DNA of 22,148 nt from an uncultured Lachnoanaerobaculum sp. (GCA_916720285.1 CAKAQP010000015.1:1-22148), one strand, 5' to 3'. Positions 7,274 to 16,347 are shown, counted from the stretch's first letter. Numbers and translations: made by a program. Notes: generated by a model from the letters alone, not told the origin.

Positions 7274-8332
7274 CTATCTCAAATTTTCCAAAAATGAAAC
7301 CTGTGACAATATCTCAGTCAAATCTTTGCTGTCTGCACTATAATTTTTCACAAAATCTCTCACAGGCAGTTCTTTCGAAATAGAAATATTATTTAGGTCT
7401 TTTACTTTATTGCATATAAGAGTCATTTTATTTGTTATATCAATAGCTCCATTATTTTCCATGATATGCAATGCTTCATTTAACTCGGACATTTTCTTGA
7501 TTCCCTGCTTTGTATCATCGAAAACAAACACTATCTTATATGCAAACTTTGAAAAAGTATTCAATCTGCTTCCGAGGTCGAAATTACAGTCTATAATTAT
7601 ATGTCTGTATTTACACATTCCCTTTATCTCTTTAATAAGTACAGATATATCCTCATCACTAAGTTCAAGTATATCCAGAGCCGTCCTTGATTTATTGAAA
7701 AAATTTAGCCCTTCACTTGTCTTTAAAACACTGCTTTCTATCTTTAATGAAACACTTTGCTTTTTACTCTTTATTGCATATATAATTTCATCAAATCCGA
7801 TATTTCCATCTCCGTTTAAGAAAATATCGGATGAATTAAGTATTTCAAAATTCAAATAGAGTGTCGGTACTCCTCGCCTTGCCAATCTCTTTGCATAGGC
7901 TACAGCAAGAGAAGTAGCTCCCGCTCCTCCGTTTACCGGCATAAATACCTCAACCAAAGTATTATTTCCGTCATTAAATTTATATGCAATATCACCGTTT
8001 GTACCGTCTGCCAATACATTCAATATTTCCTTATATATCTTTTCAGGCTTTTTAAATTTGTTGATTGTCTTTATATTGTTTTTTCTCTCTATCAAATCCC
8101 TGTCAGAAAGATATGCCATGCTCATCTTTTCACTGTATGAAGATAAGTCATCTTCTATATTTTCAGAAACAAGCATAACATCGATGGCCTTATTTCCCCT
8201 GTTATTATCAAATGAATCTAATGAAGAAAAAGTCAATATTTCTATCCTGTCCTGATAATTTTTAATATAAAAATCCGACAATCTTCTCCTGTAATCCTCA
8301 TCTGTATCTATTAAAGCCAGTCTGATTTTCAT
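7274..8332 (-). CDS. tadZ: TadZ/CpaE-like pilus localisation protein, degenerate P-loop
   Basis: 352 aa. The N-terminal 105 or so residues look like a receiver fold (LIDTDEDYRRRL at the start), but the phosphoacceptor position reads VMLVSEN with Ser56, so it is a pseudo-receiver. From about 125 on it is a MinD/ParA-like ATPase fold: deviant Walker A MPVNGGAGATS (131-141) lacks both lysines of KGGxGKT, RHIIIDCNFDLGS is the Walker B-like strand and IVFVFDDTKQG follows. TadZ/CpaE proteins are atypical ParA/MinD relatives that place the Tad machine at the pole, and this fits. The ATG at 8332 has AGGAGG six bases or so upstream; the gap to the preceding gene is 10 bp. Confidence 0.82.
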   Translation of the reverse strand: MKIRLALIDTDEDYRRRLSDFYIKNYQDRIEILTFSSLDSFDNNRGNKAIDVMLVSENIEDDLSSYSEKMSMAYLSDRDLIERKNNIKTINKFKKPEKIYKEILNVLADGTNGDIAYKFNDGNNTLVEVFMPVNGGAGATSLAVAYAKRLARRGVPTLYLNFEILNSSDIFLNGDGNIGFDEIIYAIKSKKQSVSLKIESSVLKTSEGLNFFNKSRTALDILELSDEDISVLIKEIKGMCKYRHIIIDCNFDLGSRLNTFSKFAYKIVFVFDDTKQGIKKMSELNEALHIMENNGAIDITNKMTLICNKVKDLNNISISKELPVRDFVKNYSADSKDLTEILSQVSFLENLR

Positions 8333-8342
8333 TAAAAACCTC

Positions 8343-9635
8343 CTATTCTACAAGCTTAATAAATTTCCAAGTTCCCTTTTTCACAGCTGCCACACCGCTA
8401 CTGTTAAAGCAGCCTGCTTCACTAAAGCCGAAATCAATAACTACTGTGGCTTTTTTATTTATATATCCCCACTTTTTTCCGTCATATACAGCGGCAAAAC
8501 CGTTTGAAAAAGATTTTGCGTTCTTATATTCGGTCATTAACTCAATTTCACCGTTCTTATTTGCAAAACACCATTTATTATCCATTTTAACTGCTGCAGT
8601 ATCATCAGATACAAAGGCTTTTGCATCATCAAAACCTTCGCTTCCCTTCATATTTCCGTCCAAATCAAAAATATGATACTTACCGTCAAGCTTTGCAATA
8701 TATACATTCTGTGAAGTAGCAAAACCTAAATCATCCATTATCACATCATCATATATAAAATCTGTAACCTGTGAAAAATCATTTTTTATAACAGCCCATT
8801 TACCATCTTTTTTTACCGCCGCCCTCTTATTTGCAAATCCTCCTGCAAAATCATAGGTCAACTCAGTGGCTTTTTTTGCATACTCATCCATATAAGAATA
8901 CTTTTCCCCGATCTTATAAGGAGCCAACTTGTTTCCAAATACACCAAGCAAATCCACTTTAAATTCAGGTAAAAGCTTTTTATATCCGTTTTTTTCTATG
9001 TAATACCAATCACCGTCTTTACAAACAGCGGCATAATTTGGCTCCTTACCATATGGTAATATCTCATCATATTGAGACTTTATCTTTTCACTGCCGTCCG
9101 ACTTCATCAGTCCCTTTTTATCATTATTTGTGAATACATAAAATCCGTTGTAGAGTTCATCTATAGAGGCTCCGGCAAAATAGATTTCCGTATATACACC
9201 TCTAAGCTTGCCCTGCAATTCCAAAAAATTATCATCATTCGGTTGTCTTTCAAGATAAGCATTTACAACTTTCAGAGCATTTGCGCTTTGCTTTCTTTCC
9301 ATATAGTAGTCGACGATCTTTTTTGTTATTTCCTTCGGATAATTATAATTTTCCAAAATCATACTTCCCTGTTTCTCAAATTCTTTATATTTCTTTAAAT
9401 TGAGATAATCATCAAGAATCGCCTCTTCTATCGGCAGCTTATCCTTAGTAAATTCCAGTGCCTTCTTATATTGATCAAGAGCATCTATATAAATTTCTTT
9501 TTCATCAAAAGCTTTAGCATTTGACATATGTTCATTATAGTTTTTGCGTTCCCTTGCATTGCCACCTATTATATTGCCCCAGCCAAGTACCAACAGTAAG
9601 ATTATTGCAGGTACCAATATTTTTTTCATTGTCAT
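8343..9635 (-). CDS. Membrane-anchored TPR and WG-repeat protein
   Basis: 430 aa. N-terminal TM at about residues 6-19, a helical TPR-like region at about 30-145 (NAKAFDEKEIYIDALDQYKKAL, LKVVNAYLERQPNDDNFLEL in part), then about seven WG repeats from roughly 160 to the end: KKGLMKSDG, DGDWYYIEKNG, DGKWAVIK, DGKYHIFDLDG, NKWCFANKNG, KKWGYINKK, KGTWKFIK. WG repeats are short beta motifs found in extracytoplasmic bacterial proteins; binding partners are mostly unknown. Most of the protein should be outside the membrane, so it may be a periplasm-like or cell-wall-zone part of the pilus machine (inference). The frame can open at TTG 9641, but AGGAG lies six bases before the ATG at 9635, which I chose. 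Confidence 0.82.
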   Translation of the reverse strand: MTMKKILVPAIILLLVLGWGNIIGGNARERKNYNEHMSNAKAFDEKEIYIDALDQYKKALEFTKDKLPIEEAILDDYLNLKKYKEFEKQGSMILENYNYPKEITKKIVDYYMERKQSANALKVVNAYLERQPNDDNFLELQGKLRGVYTEIYFAGASIDELYNGFYVFTNNDKKGLMKSDGSEKIKSQYDEILPYGKEPNYAAVCKDGDWYYIEKNGYKKLLPEFKVDLLGVFGNKLAPYKIGEKYSYMDEYAKKATELTYDFAGGFANKRAAVKKDGKWAVIKNDFSQVTDFIYDDVIMDDLGFATSQNVYIAKLDGKYHIFDLDGNMKGSEGFDDAKAFVSDDTAAVKMDNKWCFANKNGEIELMTEYKNAKSFSNGFAAVYDGKKWGYINKKATVVIDFGFSEAGCFNSSGVAAVKKGTWKFIKLVE

Positions 9636-9644
9636 ATACAACTC

Positions 9645-10274
9645 CTAAAATCCCAGTAACATACATGCTGTTACACCGAAAGCAATAAAAGGTGCAAAAG
9701 GTATTTCATCCTTTGTAGTTGCCTTTTTTGTAAACACCTTAAACAGACCGTATAATGCAATGGATACAAGTGATACTATCAATACACCCATTAAAGTATA
9801 AGTTCTTAAGTAAAATCCAAGTGCACCTACAAGTTTTATATCCCCCATTCCGACACCGTTTTTACTTATTGCCTTACTTATTGCAAAAAGTCCGCTGCCT
9901 ATCAACATTGCAACAGCAGAATCTATAAATATTGCCAATGCCTCAATTGTATTTGTAAATACATTTATCAAAATAAATATGCAGGCAACACTAAGTATAA
10001 ATACAACCGCCTCATTCGGTATTATCTTTTCTCTGTAATCAATTCCTGCAATAATTAAAGAAACTGATATTACAGTCAAAGCCTTAAATGATCTAAAAAT
10101 ATCGTAAGCGTAAATCCTATACAGGATGCCTATAGTAATCCCTATCATCAAATATGTAATTACCAAAAGCACATTTTGCCTTGAATAAATATTGCCATAT
10201 CTTTTCTTGTACATATACAGTGTAACAGCATATGTTATCAACATAAAAACCACGCAAAAAATCAAGTTCGCCAT
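9645..10274 (-). CDS. tadV: Prepilin peptidase, A24 family (TadV/CpaA type)
   Basis: 209 aa, strongly hydrophobic with about six TM segments. Both catalytic aspartates of A24 aspartyl peptidases are visible: AGIDYREKIIPNE (Asp79) and GVGMGDIKLVGA, the GxGD motif (Asp145). There is no N-terminal methyltransferase domain, so it is the short TadV/CpaA form that processes Flp pilin and TadE-type pseudopilins. Candidate substrates in this operon are the 78-aa pilin, the 228-aa and 437-aa TadE-like proteins and possibly the 1277-aa protein. The start is ambiguous: GTG at 10277 is six bases after AGGAG and the adjacent ATG at 10274 is nine bases after it; I chose the ATG. Confidence 0.92.
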   Translation of the reverse strand: MANLIFCVVFMLITYAVTLYMYKKRYGNIYSRQNVLLVITYLMIGITIGILYRIYAYDIFRSFKALTVISVSLIIAGIDYREKIIPNEAVVFILSVACIFILINVFTNTIEALAIFIDSAVAMLIGSGLFAISKAISKNGVGMGDIKLVGALGFYLRTYTLMGVLIVSLVSIALYGLFKVFTKKATTKDEIPFAPFIAFGVTACMLLGF

Positions 10275-10286
10275 CACATGTATCTC

Positions 10287-11600
10287 CTATTCTGTCGTAT
10301 ATAGTTTCAGCTCCATGCCGTTTTCTCTTGCATATTCCGTTGCGAGAATTATTGCCTTTTGCTGATCAATACTCAACTCTTTATTTCTTACTACAAGGTA
10401 ATAATATTTTTTATTATATTTTTCAGCTGTAATGTTGCCTTCCCAGCTGAAATCTTTAAGTCTTTTCATATCTTTTTTTATCGCACTTAAAAATTTTTTA
10501 CCGTCCTGATATTCTATTAAATCGGTATCCATGCTATGAGTTCTGGCTATATATCCTTCTTCTTCATTAAATATACTTATACTTTTGTATATTCTTGAAT
10601 CCAGATTTCTCTTTACAACGGTATTATTGTAATTGCTTATCTCTTCACCTCTCTCTTTGGTGCTCTTATCCCATACCGAAGCCGGTATGTTCAGCCTGTT
10701 GCTTGGTGTTACTACCGGAGTTACATTATCAAAATCATCTGCTTCCCCCGGTATATCCTCTGCACCGTCTTCAAGTGCGGCACCTGCAACTGCTCCTCCT
10801 GCCTCATTAGGCTCATTAAAGCTTCCATCACCAATCCACGCTCTGGTGGATGCCGTATTTTTTAATACAACATCAAATTTATCTATAAACGGTAAAGGTA
10901 TTCTCATCTTATATGTTGCACTTATTTCAATACTTTGCATATCCAAAAAGAAGCTGGATCCCCAATAATTTATACCGCTTTTTCCACCCTGTACTCCCAA
11001 CTTTTCTAAATATCCGTTTGGAAAACTCTGTAAATACTTATTGGTCACGGCTCTACTTATCGGCATTGCAACGGCCAGTTTTACAGCATCATATGCACCG
11101 TCTTTTATTACCGCCAATATCCCGTTAAAAATCGCTTTTTCATCAGAGAAATAGTCGGTAACAGAAGTATGCATTGCCTGTCCTGCATCATATATCTCCT
11201 GTGCACTCTGCCCCACACTGTTCATTTGAGATAATATATCTTCAGGATACTGCTCTGTTCCTTCATCCAATATATTTGAAGTCACATCAGTTGCATTTTC
11301 AAGACCGTTCGCACTGGCATTAAAAAACACCTGTACAGTATTAAGCATTTTCTTTGTCTTATCGGTGAATTCACCGGCCTCACTTGATGCACCCTGTCCT
11401 ATATTGTGTACTCCAAGTTTCTTTGCTATATAAGCATACTCGGATACCTGCTTCGCAGTTTGATCTATAGCATTTTGTATGCTTGTATATGCCCTGTAAA
11501 CATTAATCATACTTAAAATAGCAATATACGATGAAATAAAAATCATAAGTATAAGGCTCGCTTCCACCGTAATAAAACCTCTTTGCCTGTATCTATCCAT
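10287..11600 (-). CDS. Long TadE/TadG-like pseudopilin with extra C-terminal domain
   Basis: 437 aa. Begins with a pseudopilin signal: RQRG|FITVEASLI, conserved Gly8 and Glu13 at position +5, then a hydrophobic helix to about residue 33. A helical region follows (to about 240, including MRIPLPFIDKF), then an acidic, Gly/Ala-rich low-complexity linker near 255-290 (EAGGAVAGAALEDGAED), and a separate C-terminal domain of about 130 residues (ISNYNNTVVKRN to the end, including KKYYYLVVRNKELSI). TadE proteins are usually 150-250 aa, so this is about twice the normal size. The C-terminal domain is unrecognised. It may be a minor pilin displayed at the tip. AAGGAG precedes the ATG. The neighbour downstream is the prepilin peptidase. 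Confidence 0.82.
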   Translation of the reverse strand: MDRYRQRGFITVEASLILMIFISSYIAILSMINVYRAYTSIQNAIDQTAKQVSEYAYIAKKLGVHNIGQGASSEAGEFTDKTKKMLNTVQVFFNASANGLENATDVTSNILDEGTEQYPEDILSQMNSVGQSAQEIYDAGQAMHTSVTDYFSDEKAIFNGILAVIKDGAYDAVKLAVAMPISRAVTNKYLQSFPNGYLEKLGVQGGKSGINYWGSSFFLDMQSIEISATYKMRIPLPFIDKFDVVLKNTASTRAWIGDGSFNEPNEAGGAVAGAALEDGAEDIPGEADDFDNVTPVVTPSNRLNIPASVWDKSTKERGEEISNYNNTVVKRNLDSRIYKSISIFNEEEGYIARTHSMDTDLIEYQDGKKFLSAIKKDMKRLKDFSWEGNITAEKYNKKYYYLVVRNKELSIDQQKAIILATEYARENGMELKLYTTE

Positions 11601-11645
11601 TAGTTTGCTCCTTAGTGTGGCCGAATAAAAATACCCAAATTAAAA

Positions 11646-12479
11646 CTATTTATCCAATTTCCAATAATCATCCAAGCTTATGAGTGTTTCCATAGAAGCT
11701 TTTGTTGATTTTTTCAACTTTTCATAGTTTTCTTCCATAGTCTTTGCTTCTTCTTCATTTGACATATCTACAGGTCTTACACCCCATATTGCCATTCCCA
11801 TTCCATAACCTTGATTATCATCAGCGGGATATGCACCTGCTCCTTCCGGGCTGAAATAGTAATATGCTATATATCCGGCTCTTACAAGTTCAGGATAATT
11901 TGTATTAGCGGGATCTTTTCTTGTTACATCAATATGTCCTTCTTCTTTTATAAAATCGACACCGTTATAAGTAACCTTCTCTGTATTGTCTACTACTACT
12001 TCATACTGTTGATCTGAATACATTTTGTACATTCTTCCATCTGTTACAAAATCATCCCATAAAGTCTTCAATCCCTTCATTGAATCCGGTATTTTTCCCA
12101 AATCTTCACTGTATTCCACATGCCAGGTTTCTTCTGCTGCTCTTTTAGTTGTACATTCACGTTGATAAAAACAAGATGCAAGCTCTCCTTTATTCTCTTC
12201 AAATCCTAATACAAGATCATTTGTTTCAAAAAAACCTGCTTTAGGGAACTCTCTGTCTGCCTGAAGATCTATACCACCTATGGTTCCCAAAGTTATAGGA
12301 TAGTTAAACTTATTTTTCTTTGACTGCTTTTTAATGGTCTCTTCAACTTTACTTTCTTTTTCTGTACTTTCATTAGTCAAAGTATTATCTGTACTTGTAT
12401 TCGACTTACTACATCCGCTTCCGATAATACTTGCTGTAGCCAATATACCTATAAGTAAAGTTCTTTTTATATTTTTCAT
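11646..12479 (-). CDS. Predicted lipoprotein of unknown function
   Basis: 277 aa. Classical lipoprotein signal peptide: KR near the N-terminus, hydrophobic stretch LLIGILATASII and lipobox IGSGC with Cys23. A Ser/Thr/Lys-rich linker (to about 57) precedes a folded domain of 220 residues with no family I can name; it contains ASCFYQREC with Cys103 and Cys109, which could form a disulfide, and the aromatic stretch GYIAYYYFSPEG. It should sit on the outer face of the membrane within the Tad cluster, so a pilotin-like or assembly role is possible but not shown. Its Shine-Dalgarno is 23 bases from the ATG, separated by a perfect hairpin (see separate entry). Confidence 0.8.
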   Translation of the reverse strand: MKNIKRTLLIGILATASIIGSGCSKSNTSTDNTLTNESTEKESKVEETIKKQSKKNKFNYPITLGTIGGIDLQADREFPKAGFFETNDLVLGFEENKGELASCFYQRECTTKRAAEETWHVEYSEDLGKIPDSMKGLKTLWDDFVTDGRMYKMYSDQQYEVVVDNTEKVTYNGVDFIKEEGHIDVTRKDPANTNYPELVRAGYIAYYYFSPEGAGAYPADDNQGYGMGMAIWGVRPVDMSNEEEAKTMEENYEKLKKSTKASMETLISLDDYWKLDK

Positions 12480-12508
12480 AATCTTTTTTGGCTTATAGCC
12501 AACCTCCT
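12480..12508 (-). promoter_or_regulatory. Shine-Dalgarno plus hairpin before the lipoprotein start
   Basis: Minus strand: AGGAGG (12508-12503) directly follows the stop of the 1277-aa gene. It is followed at once by the perfect dyad TTGGCT-ATA-AGCCAA (12502-12488) and then AAAAGATT before the ATG. Linear SD-start distance is 23 bases; if the 15-base hairpin folds it becomes 8, a normal value. No T tract follows, so it is not a terminator. Confidence 0.55.
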
Positions 12509-12509
12509 T

Positions 12510-15500
12510 TTAGTATCCCAATACCCCTTTATAATTTATAGGATATCCAAATTTACCGTTTAAATTAAATTTTTCATTTTTTAAATTAAATGCATCCAAA
12601 TGTATAAATACAGGTTTTATCTGCGTCTTAGCTTCTACCTGTAACAGTACTGTAGCCTCCTGCATAGAAAATCCCTCTCCTGCATAGTAGAGTGAACCCT
12701 CTTTACTTGCGTTAGTCTGTATAAGATTTCCCATCCTGCAGATTACACTTTGCTCATCAATTAAATACTGTATAGCCAGAAAAACCATAAGATAATCTTT
12801 ATAGCTCATATTAAATGTACTTGCCTTTGTCTTATCAAAGCCATTAAGTTCAAGCTTATCCTTGCCCTCTCCTATACTCAGAGCATCTCCACCTGCACCT
12901 TCAAACTCTTTATTAAACTCATTTATTTTATTATTTATTGCTTCCTGTGCATTACTGTTTGCGGCATCAAGAGCACTTCCCACACTGTTCTTAAGTTTAT
13001 CTTTAAGTTGAGTTCTATCAACTACAGAATAGATTGCATCTTCTAGCTCATGTTTTTTATCTTTAAAGAACAGTTTGATATTAGTATTTATACTATCTGT
13101 CAGTTGATTGACATTCTCACTTGTAATACCTGATGTCTGCATAACAGCATCTACAAGCTTATCACGGCTGTCATTTGTGTTAATAGTCTTAAATGCCGCT
13201 AGCTTTGCCTTTGCAACCAAACCTCCGGTTGAAACTTCAGCTTCCAAATCAGCCTGTATCCGGTCAAAACTTTCCTTTAGTGCAGCTTTAAGTCTTTCTT
13301 CCAGCCCGTCTCTTGCATCTCCAACCTGTGCCATACACCATAACACTTTCTCCTGTATAGGCGTCTGTATTGACGTTATAATTGTATCTGTAGACGTATC
13401 TACCATATTGTCTACATAATCCTCCAGTGTAGTATTGAAATCATCTTTCATATCATCCGTATACTCATTCATCTTCTTATACAGCTGACTTGCAGCTGTC
13501 TGTGCCACGGCTTGAGCCATACCGCTGAATCTTGATCTCCATACATTCGGGTTTTTATAAAGCGGCACCGACTTTCCCGACACCAAATCATTAATATCCA
13601 ATGCGCTTTCAGTTAATGCTGCTGCAATCAGTAATACATTCTGCACTATCGGTACTCCAAATCCTGTCCAGCCTGCAATTGCGGTAGCCATTGCAAATGT
13701 CTCATTTCTTAGAGCACTGTCACTTGTATATGCATATATTAAATTTAACAAAAGTCTTATACCGAATATTCTTGTTTGTACACCGGACACATTTTCATTC
13801 AGTTTAGGATTACCGAGAAGTATATACTCCTGCTCAGCTCTGTAAGCTTCATTGTTCTTTTCACTGAAAGGTACTCCCGACAAAGTCTTTTCATTAGTGA
13901 TACCGCCCTCTTCTCTGTTAGTTGTATAGCAGCTGAACATTGTCGTAGTATATGCCATCAGATAAAGCTTATCTCTTCCGCCTACCAGTATATCTCCGAT
14001 TCTGTCAAATCCCGAAACCGCTTCTTTTGATGTCTTCAAAGCATTATCGGCCAATTCCTTATCACCACCGCTTTGTAGTGATTCCAATGTATTTGAATTC
14101 ATTATCTGTGCCGCTTGTGCACCTATATTCATCACATTTGCTATTTTTACCGGACTTATTTGCACAGGCTCCGGAGTATTATCAACATGTGATCCGTTAA
14201 TCATCTCATCTCTCTTATTTTTCTGCTCCGAATCACCTTCCGGTTTTGTCGCCACACTGTTTCTTTCAAGGAATGCAAAAAGCGGATCTACATAATACTT
14301 TCCGTCTGTGTCTGTCATACCGGAAGTTACCGAATCCATATCATAGCACTCTACTCCAATAAAGTTTCGCAGTCTTGGATTTATGTATTCAAATTCAGAG
14401 TCGACTACTTTATATCCCTTTTCCTCTTCATTAGTTTCAACTACCTTCTGTATCTTGGAAGGAATACTGTTTTCAAAATCCAGAAATACAAGTCTACTGT
14501 CTTCTGTAGGAATATAAGCTCCCAATGTATGTATCGCTTCCTGCTTTGACTCAATTTCACTGTTTATGACCAATGTATCAGTGTTTGTCAATCCGGATAC
14601 ATATGCTATTATGCTGTTCACCCAACCGTCATCTGTATCATCTGATGTTGCCGGATGTATCCCTGCATATTCAAATTTTTCCAGATTTGCTATTACTTTA
14701 TTTGAATAGTCTATCGATCTCTCAAATATTTTTGTCATTTCATTGACATAGCCTTCAATAACCGCCTTTGTCTTTGTGTTATAATCCTGACGCATATCAT
14801 TTTTTACACCCGACTCCGCCAAATTACCGATATTGATATCCCAGTTATTGGCTATATCTTTCAACTCCTTAGCCGCTGTCTTAAGTTTTAAGAGTTCACC
14901 TCGAACACCTTCAGCTTTCTCTTTAAGTCCTGTAAACCACAGATAATACTCTCTTGCAGTTCTCATTTGAGGTGTGGCAAGAAGTTTAATATCATTTTTA
15001 AGATCGTTCATGTACTTATCTCTAAGATTGTTTACATTATAGTTTGGACCCAGAGGAGCGCTTGAAAGTTCCGAACTGCCGTAATTGTCAGGTACAACCT
15101 CATTTACACCTGTTTGTTCCCAATCACCGACAAATTTTTTATAATACCATTCCGTAACATTTTTCCAATCTTCCTCCAAAGCTTTCAATTCCGCTTTTAA
15201 ACTTGCAATTTCCGAGCTGTAGTCATTTTCTTCATCACTTTTACTTATATAACTTGCAATTTCACCATTTATTCTGGTTTTCTCGCTATTATAATGATCC
15301 TGTGCAAGATTAAATCTTTTAACTACAGTTTGAAATTCATATACCTCAGTCTTATATCGATTATAATAATTCACATAATCGCCGAATCTATTGTACTCTA
15401 AAGAAGCATTCCCTCTTGGCGTTGACATCCAATCTCCATATGATAAAGAACTTGTAACCATATGAAAGTCTGTTTTCAATTCACTTATATCATTTTCAAA

Positions 15501-16343
15501 ATTTTCCATTGAATAATGAATATCTCCACCTTGCGCATCATTGTTACTGTTACGCCAATATTTATCCTGCTCAAGTTTTGACAACTTTTCCACCTGTACA
15601 TATACAAGTGCATCTCTTGTGGCATATTGAAAATTATTGTCTCCTAAGACATAAATATCATCCTTTATCTCCTTTGGAGTCTTAAAATCACCTGTGGGAT
15701 TTGTCAAATAATCCTCATACTCTCTTGAAAGAGCATATATTCTTAAGCAAAGATCTTGAATGTCCTTTAGTTTTTTTTCGTAATCTCTTTTATTTTCCAA
15801 TACCTTTTGCTGATCCGGTAAAGATTTTAAGATATTCATCTTCTCCAAAAATCCATACCCTATCACCGCCGGTGCTCTAAACTTCATATAATCAAGCACC
15901 TGTGCCCTAAGCACATTTGCATTGGAAAGATTTGCACCTACCGCCTGACTTACCTCAAAACTTCCGTCAGTCAGCTTCATTTGCATAATATCTGAAATTT
16001 CGTTTCCACCGCTTCCTGATAATGCAATATCAACAAGCTCTTTTACCAGGCCTTGATCATGCAGGCCGTTGCTTTTCAATGTAGCATCAAAATACACTTC
16101 AAGATTTTTCTTTAAATCATTCATATCCTTTGAAATGGCAAATAGCCCATATGTATCCTGAAGAACCGAATCATAATAAGTCAATCCGGCATTAAGTGCC
16201 ATATCTCCCGCACCCGATACTATATTTCCGGCAAGTATTATTCTGCCGCCATCAACCAAAACAGTGGTAAATATTATAACCACTGTTAAGATAAGTGACA
16301 TAAATATGGTCAGTGAACCATGTTTGTTATAAAAGATTTTCAT
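12510..16343 (-). CDS. Giant DUF5702/TadG-like protein of the Tad locus
   Basis: 1277 aa. N-terminus KHG|SLTIFMSLIL followed by a hydrophobic helix to about residue 30 and VDGGR, typical of TadG/DUF5702 proteins. The Gly is kept but position +5 is Phe, not Glu. Most of the chain is helical with heptad-like stretches (about 165-200 and 345-420, KAELKALEEDWK). A hydrophobic stretch near 880-915 (AMATAIAGWTGFGVP, NVLLIAAALTE) may be a second membrane-interacting region. The C-terminal part (NMSYKDYLMVFLAIQYLID, CRMGNLIQTN) matches the conserved end of DUF5702 as I remember it. Likely a large extracytoplasmic pilus-assembly or tip protein. The frame extends to a GTG at 16364, but AGGTGA sits just before ATG 16343, which lies 4 bases after the TadE stop; I chose that ATG. 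Confidence 0.82.
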   Translation of the reverse strand: MKIFYNKHGSLTIFMSLILTVVIIFTTVLVDGGRIILAGNIVSGAGDMALNAGLTYYDSVLQDTYGLFAISKDMNDLKKNLEVYFDATLKSNGLHDQGLVKELVDIALSGSGGNEISDIMQMKLTDGSFEVSQAVGANLSNANVLRAQVLDYMKFRAPAVIGYGFLEKMNILKSLPDQQKVLENKRDYEKKLKDIQDLCLRIYALSREYEDYLTNPTGDFKTPKEIKDDIYVLGDNNFQYATRDALVYVQVEKLSKLEQDKYWRNSNNDAQGGDIHYSMENFENDISELKTDFHMVTSSLSYGDWMSTPRGNASLEYNRFGDYVNYYNRYKTEVYEFQTVVKRFNLAQDHYNSEKTRINGEIASYISKSDEENDYSSEIASLKAELKALEEDWKNVTEWYYKKFVGDWEQTGVNEVVPDNYGSSELSSAPLGPNYNVNNLRDKYMNDLKNDIKLLATPQMRTAREYYLWFTGLKEKAEGVRGELLKLKTAAKELKDIANNWDINIGNLAESGVKNDMRQDYNTKTKAVIEGYVNEMTKIFERSIDYSNKVIANLEKFEYAGIHPATSDDTDDGWVNSIIAYVSGLTNTDTLVINSEIESKQEAIHTLGAYIPTEDSRLVFLDFENSIPSKIQKVVETNEEEKGYKVVDSEFEYINPRLRNFIGVECYDMDSVTSGMTDTDGKYYVDPLFAFLERNSVATKPEGDSEQKNKRDEMINGSHVDNTPEPVQISPVKIANVMNIGAQAAQIMNSNTLESLQSGGDKELADNALKTSKEAVSGFDRIGDILVGGRDKLYLMAYTTTMFSCYTTNREEGGITNEKTLSGVPFSEKNNEAYRAEQEYILLGNPKLNENVSGVQTRIFGIRLLLNLIYAYTSDSALRNETFAMATAIAGWTGFGVPIVQNVLLIAAALTESALDINDLVSGKSVPLYKNPNVWRSRFSGMAQAVAQTAASQLYKKMNEYTDDMKDDFNTTLEDYVDNMVDTSTDTIITSIQTPIQEKVLWCMAQVGDARDGLEERLKAALKESFDRIQADLEAEVSTGGLVAKAKLAAFKTINTNDSRDKLVDAVMQTSGITSENVNQLTDSINTNIKLFFKDKKHELEDAIYSVVDRTQLKDKLKNSVGSALDAANSNAQEAINNKINEFNKEFEGAGGDALSIGEGKDKLELNGFDKTKASTFNMSYKDYLMVFLAIQYLIDEQSVICRMGNLIQTNASKEGSLYYAGEGFSMQEATVLLQVEAKTQIKPVFIHLDAFNLKNEKFNLNGKFGYPINYKGVLGY

Positions 16344-16347
16344 ATTG

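Noticed and set aside
10595..11128. Several plus-strand open frames opposite the long TadE-like gene
   Set aside because: They are antisense shadows: Pro/Leu/Ser-rich low-complexity products without start signals, and the minus-strand gene is clear.
12488..12502. The TTGGCT/AGCCAA hairpin read as an intra-operon terminator
   Set aside because: Six-bp stem followed by AAAAGATT, not T, on the transcribed strand; next gene starts 8 bases later.
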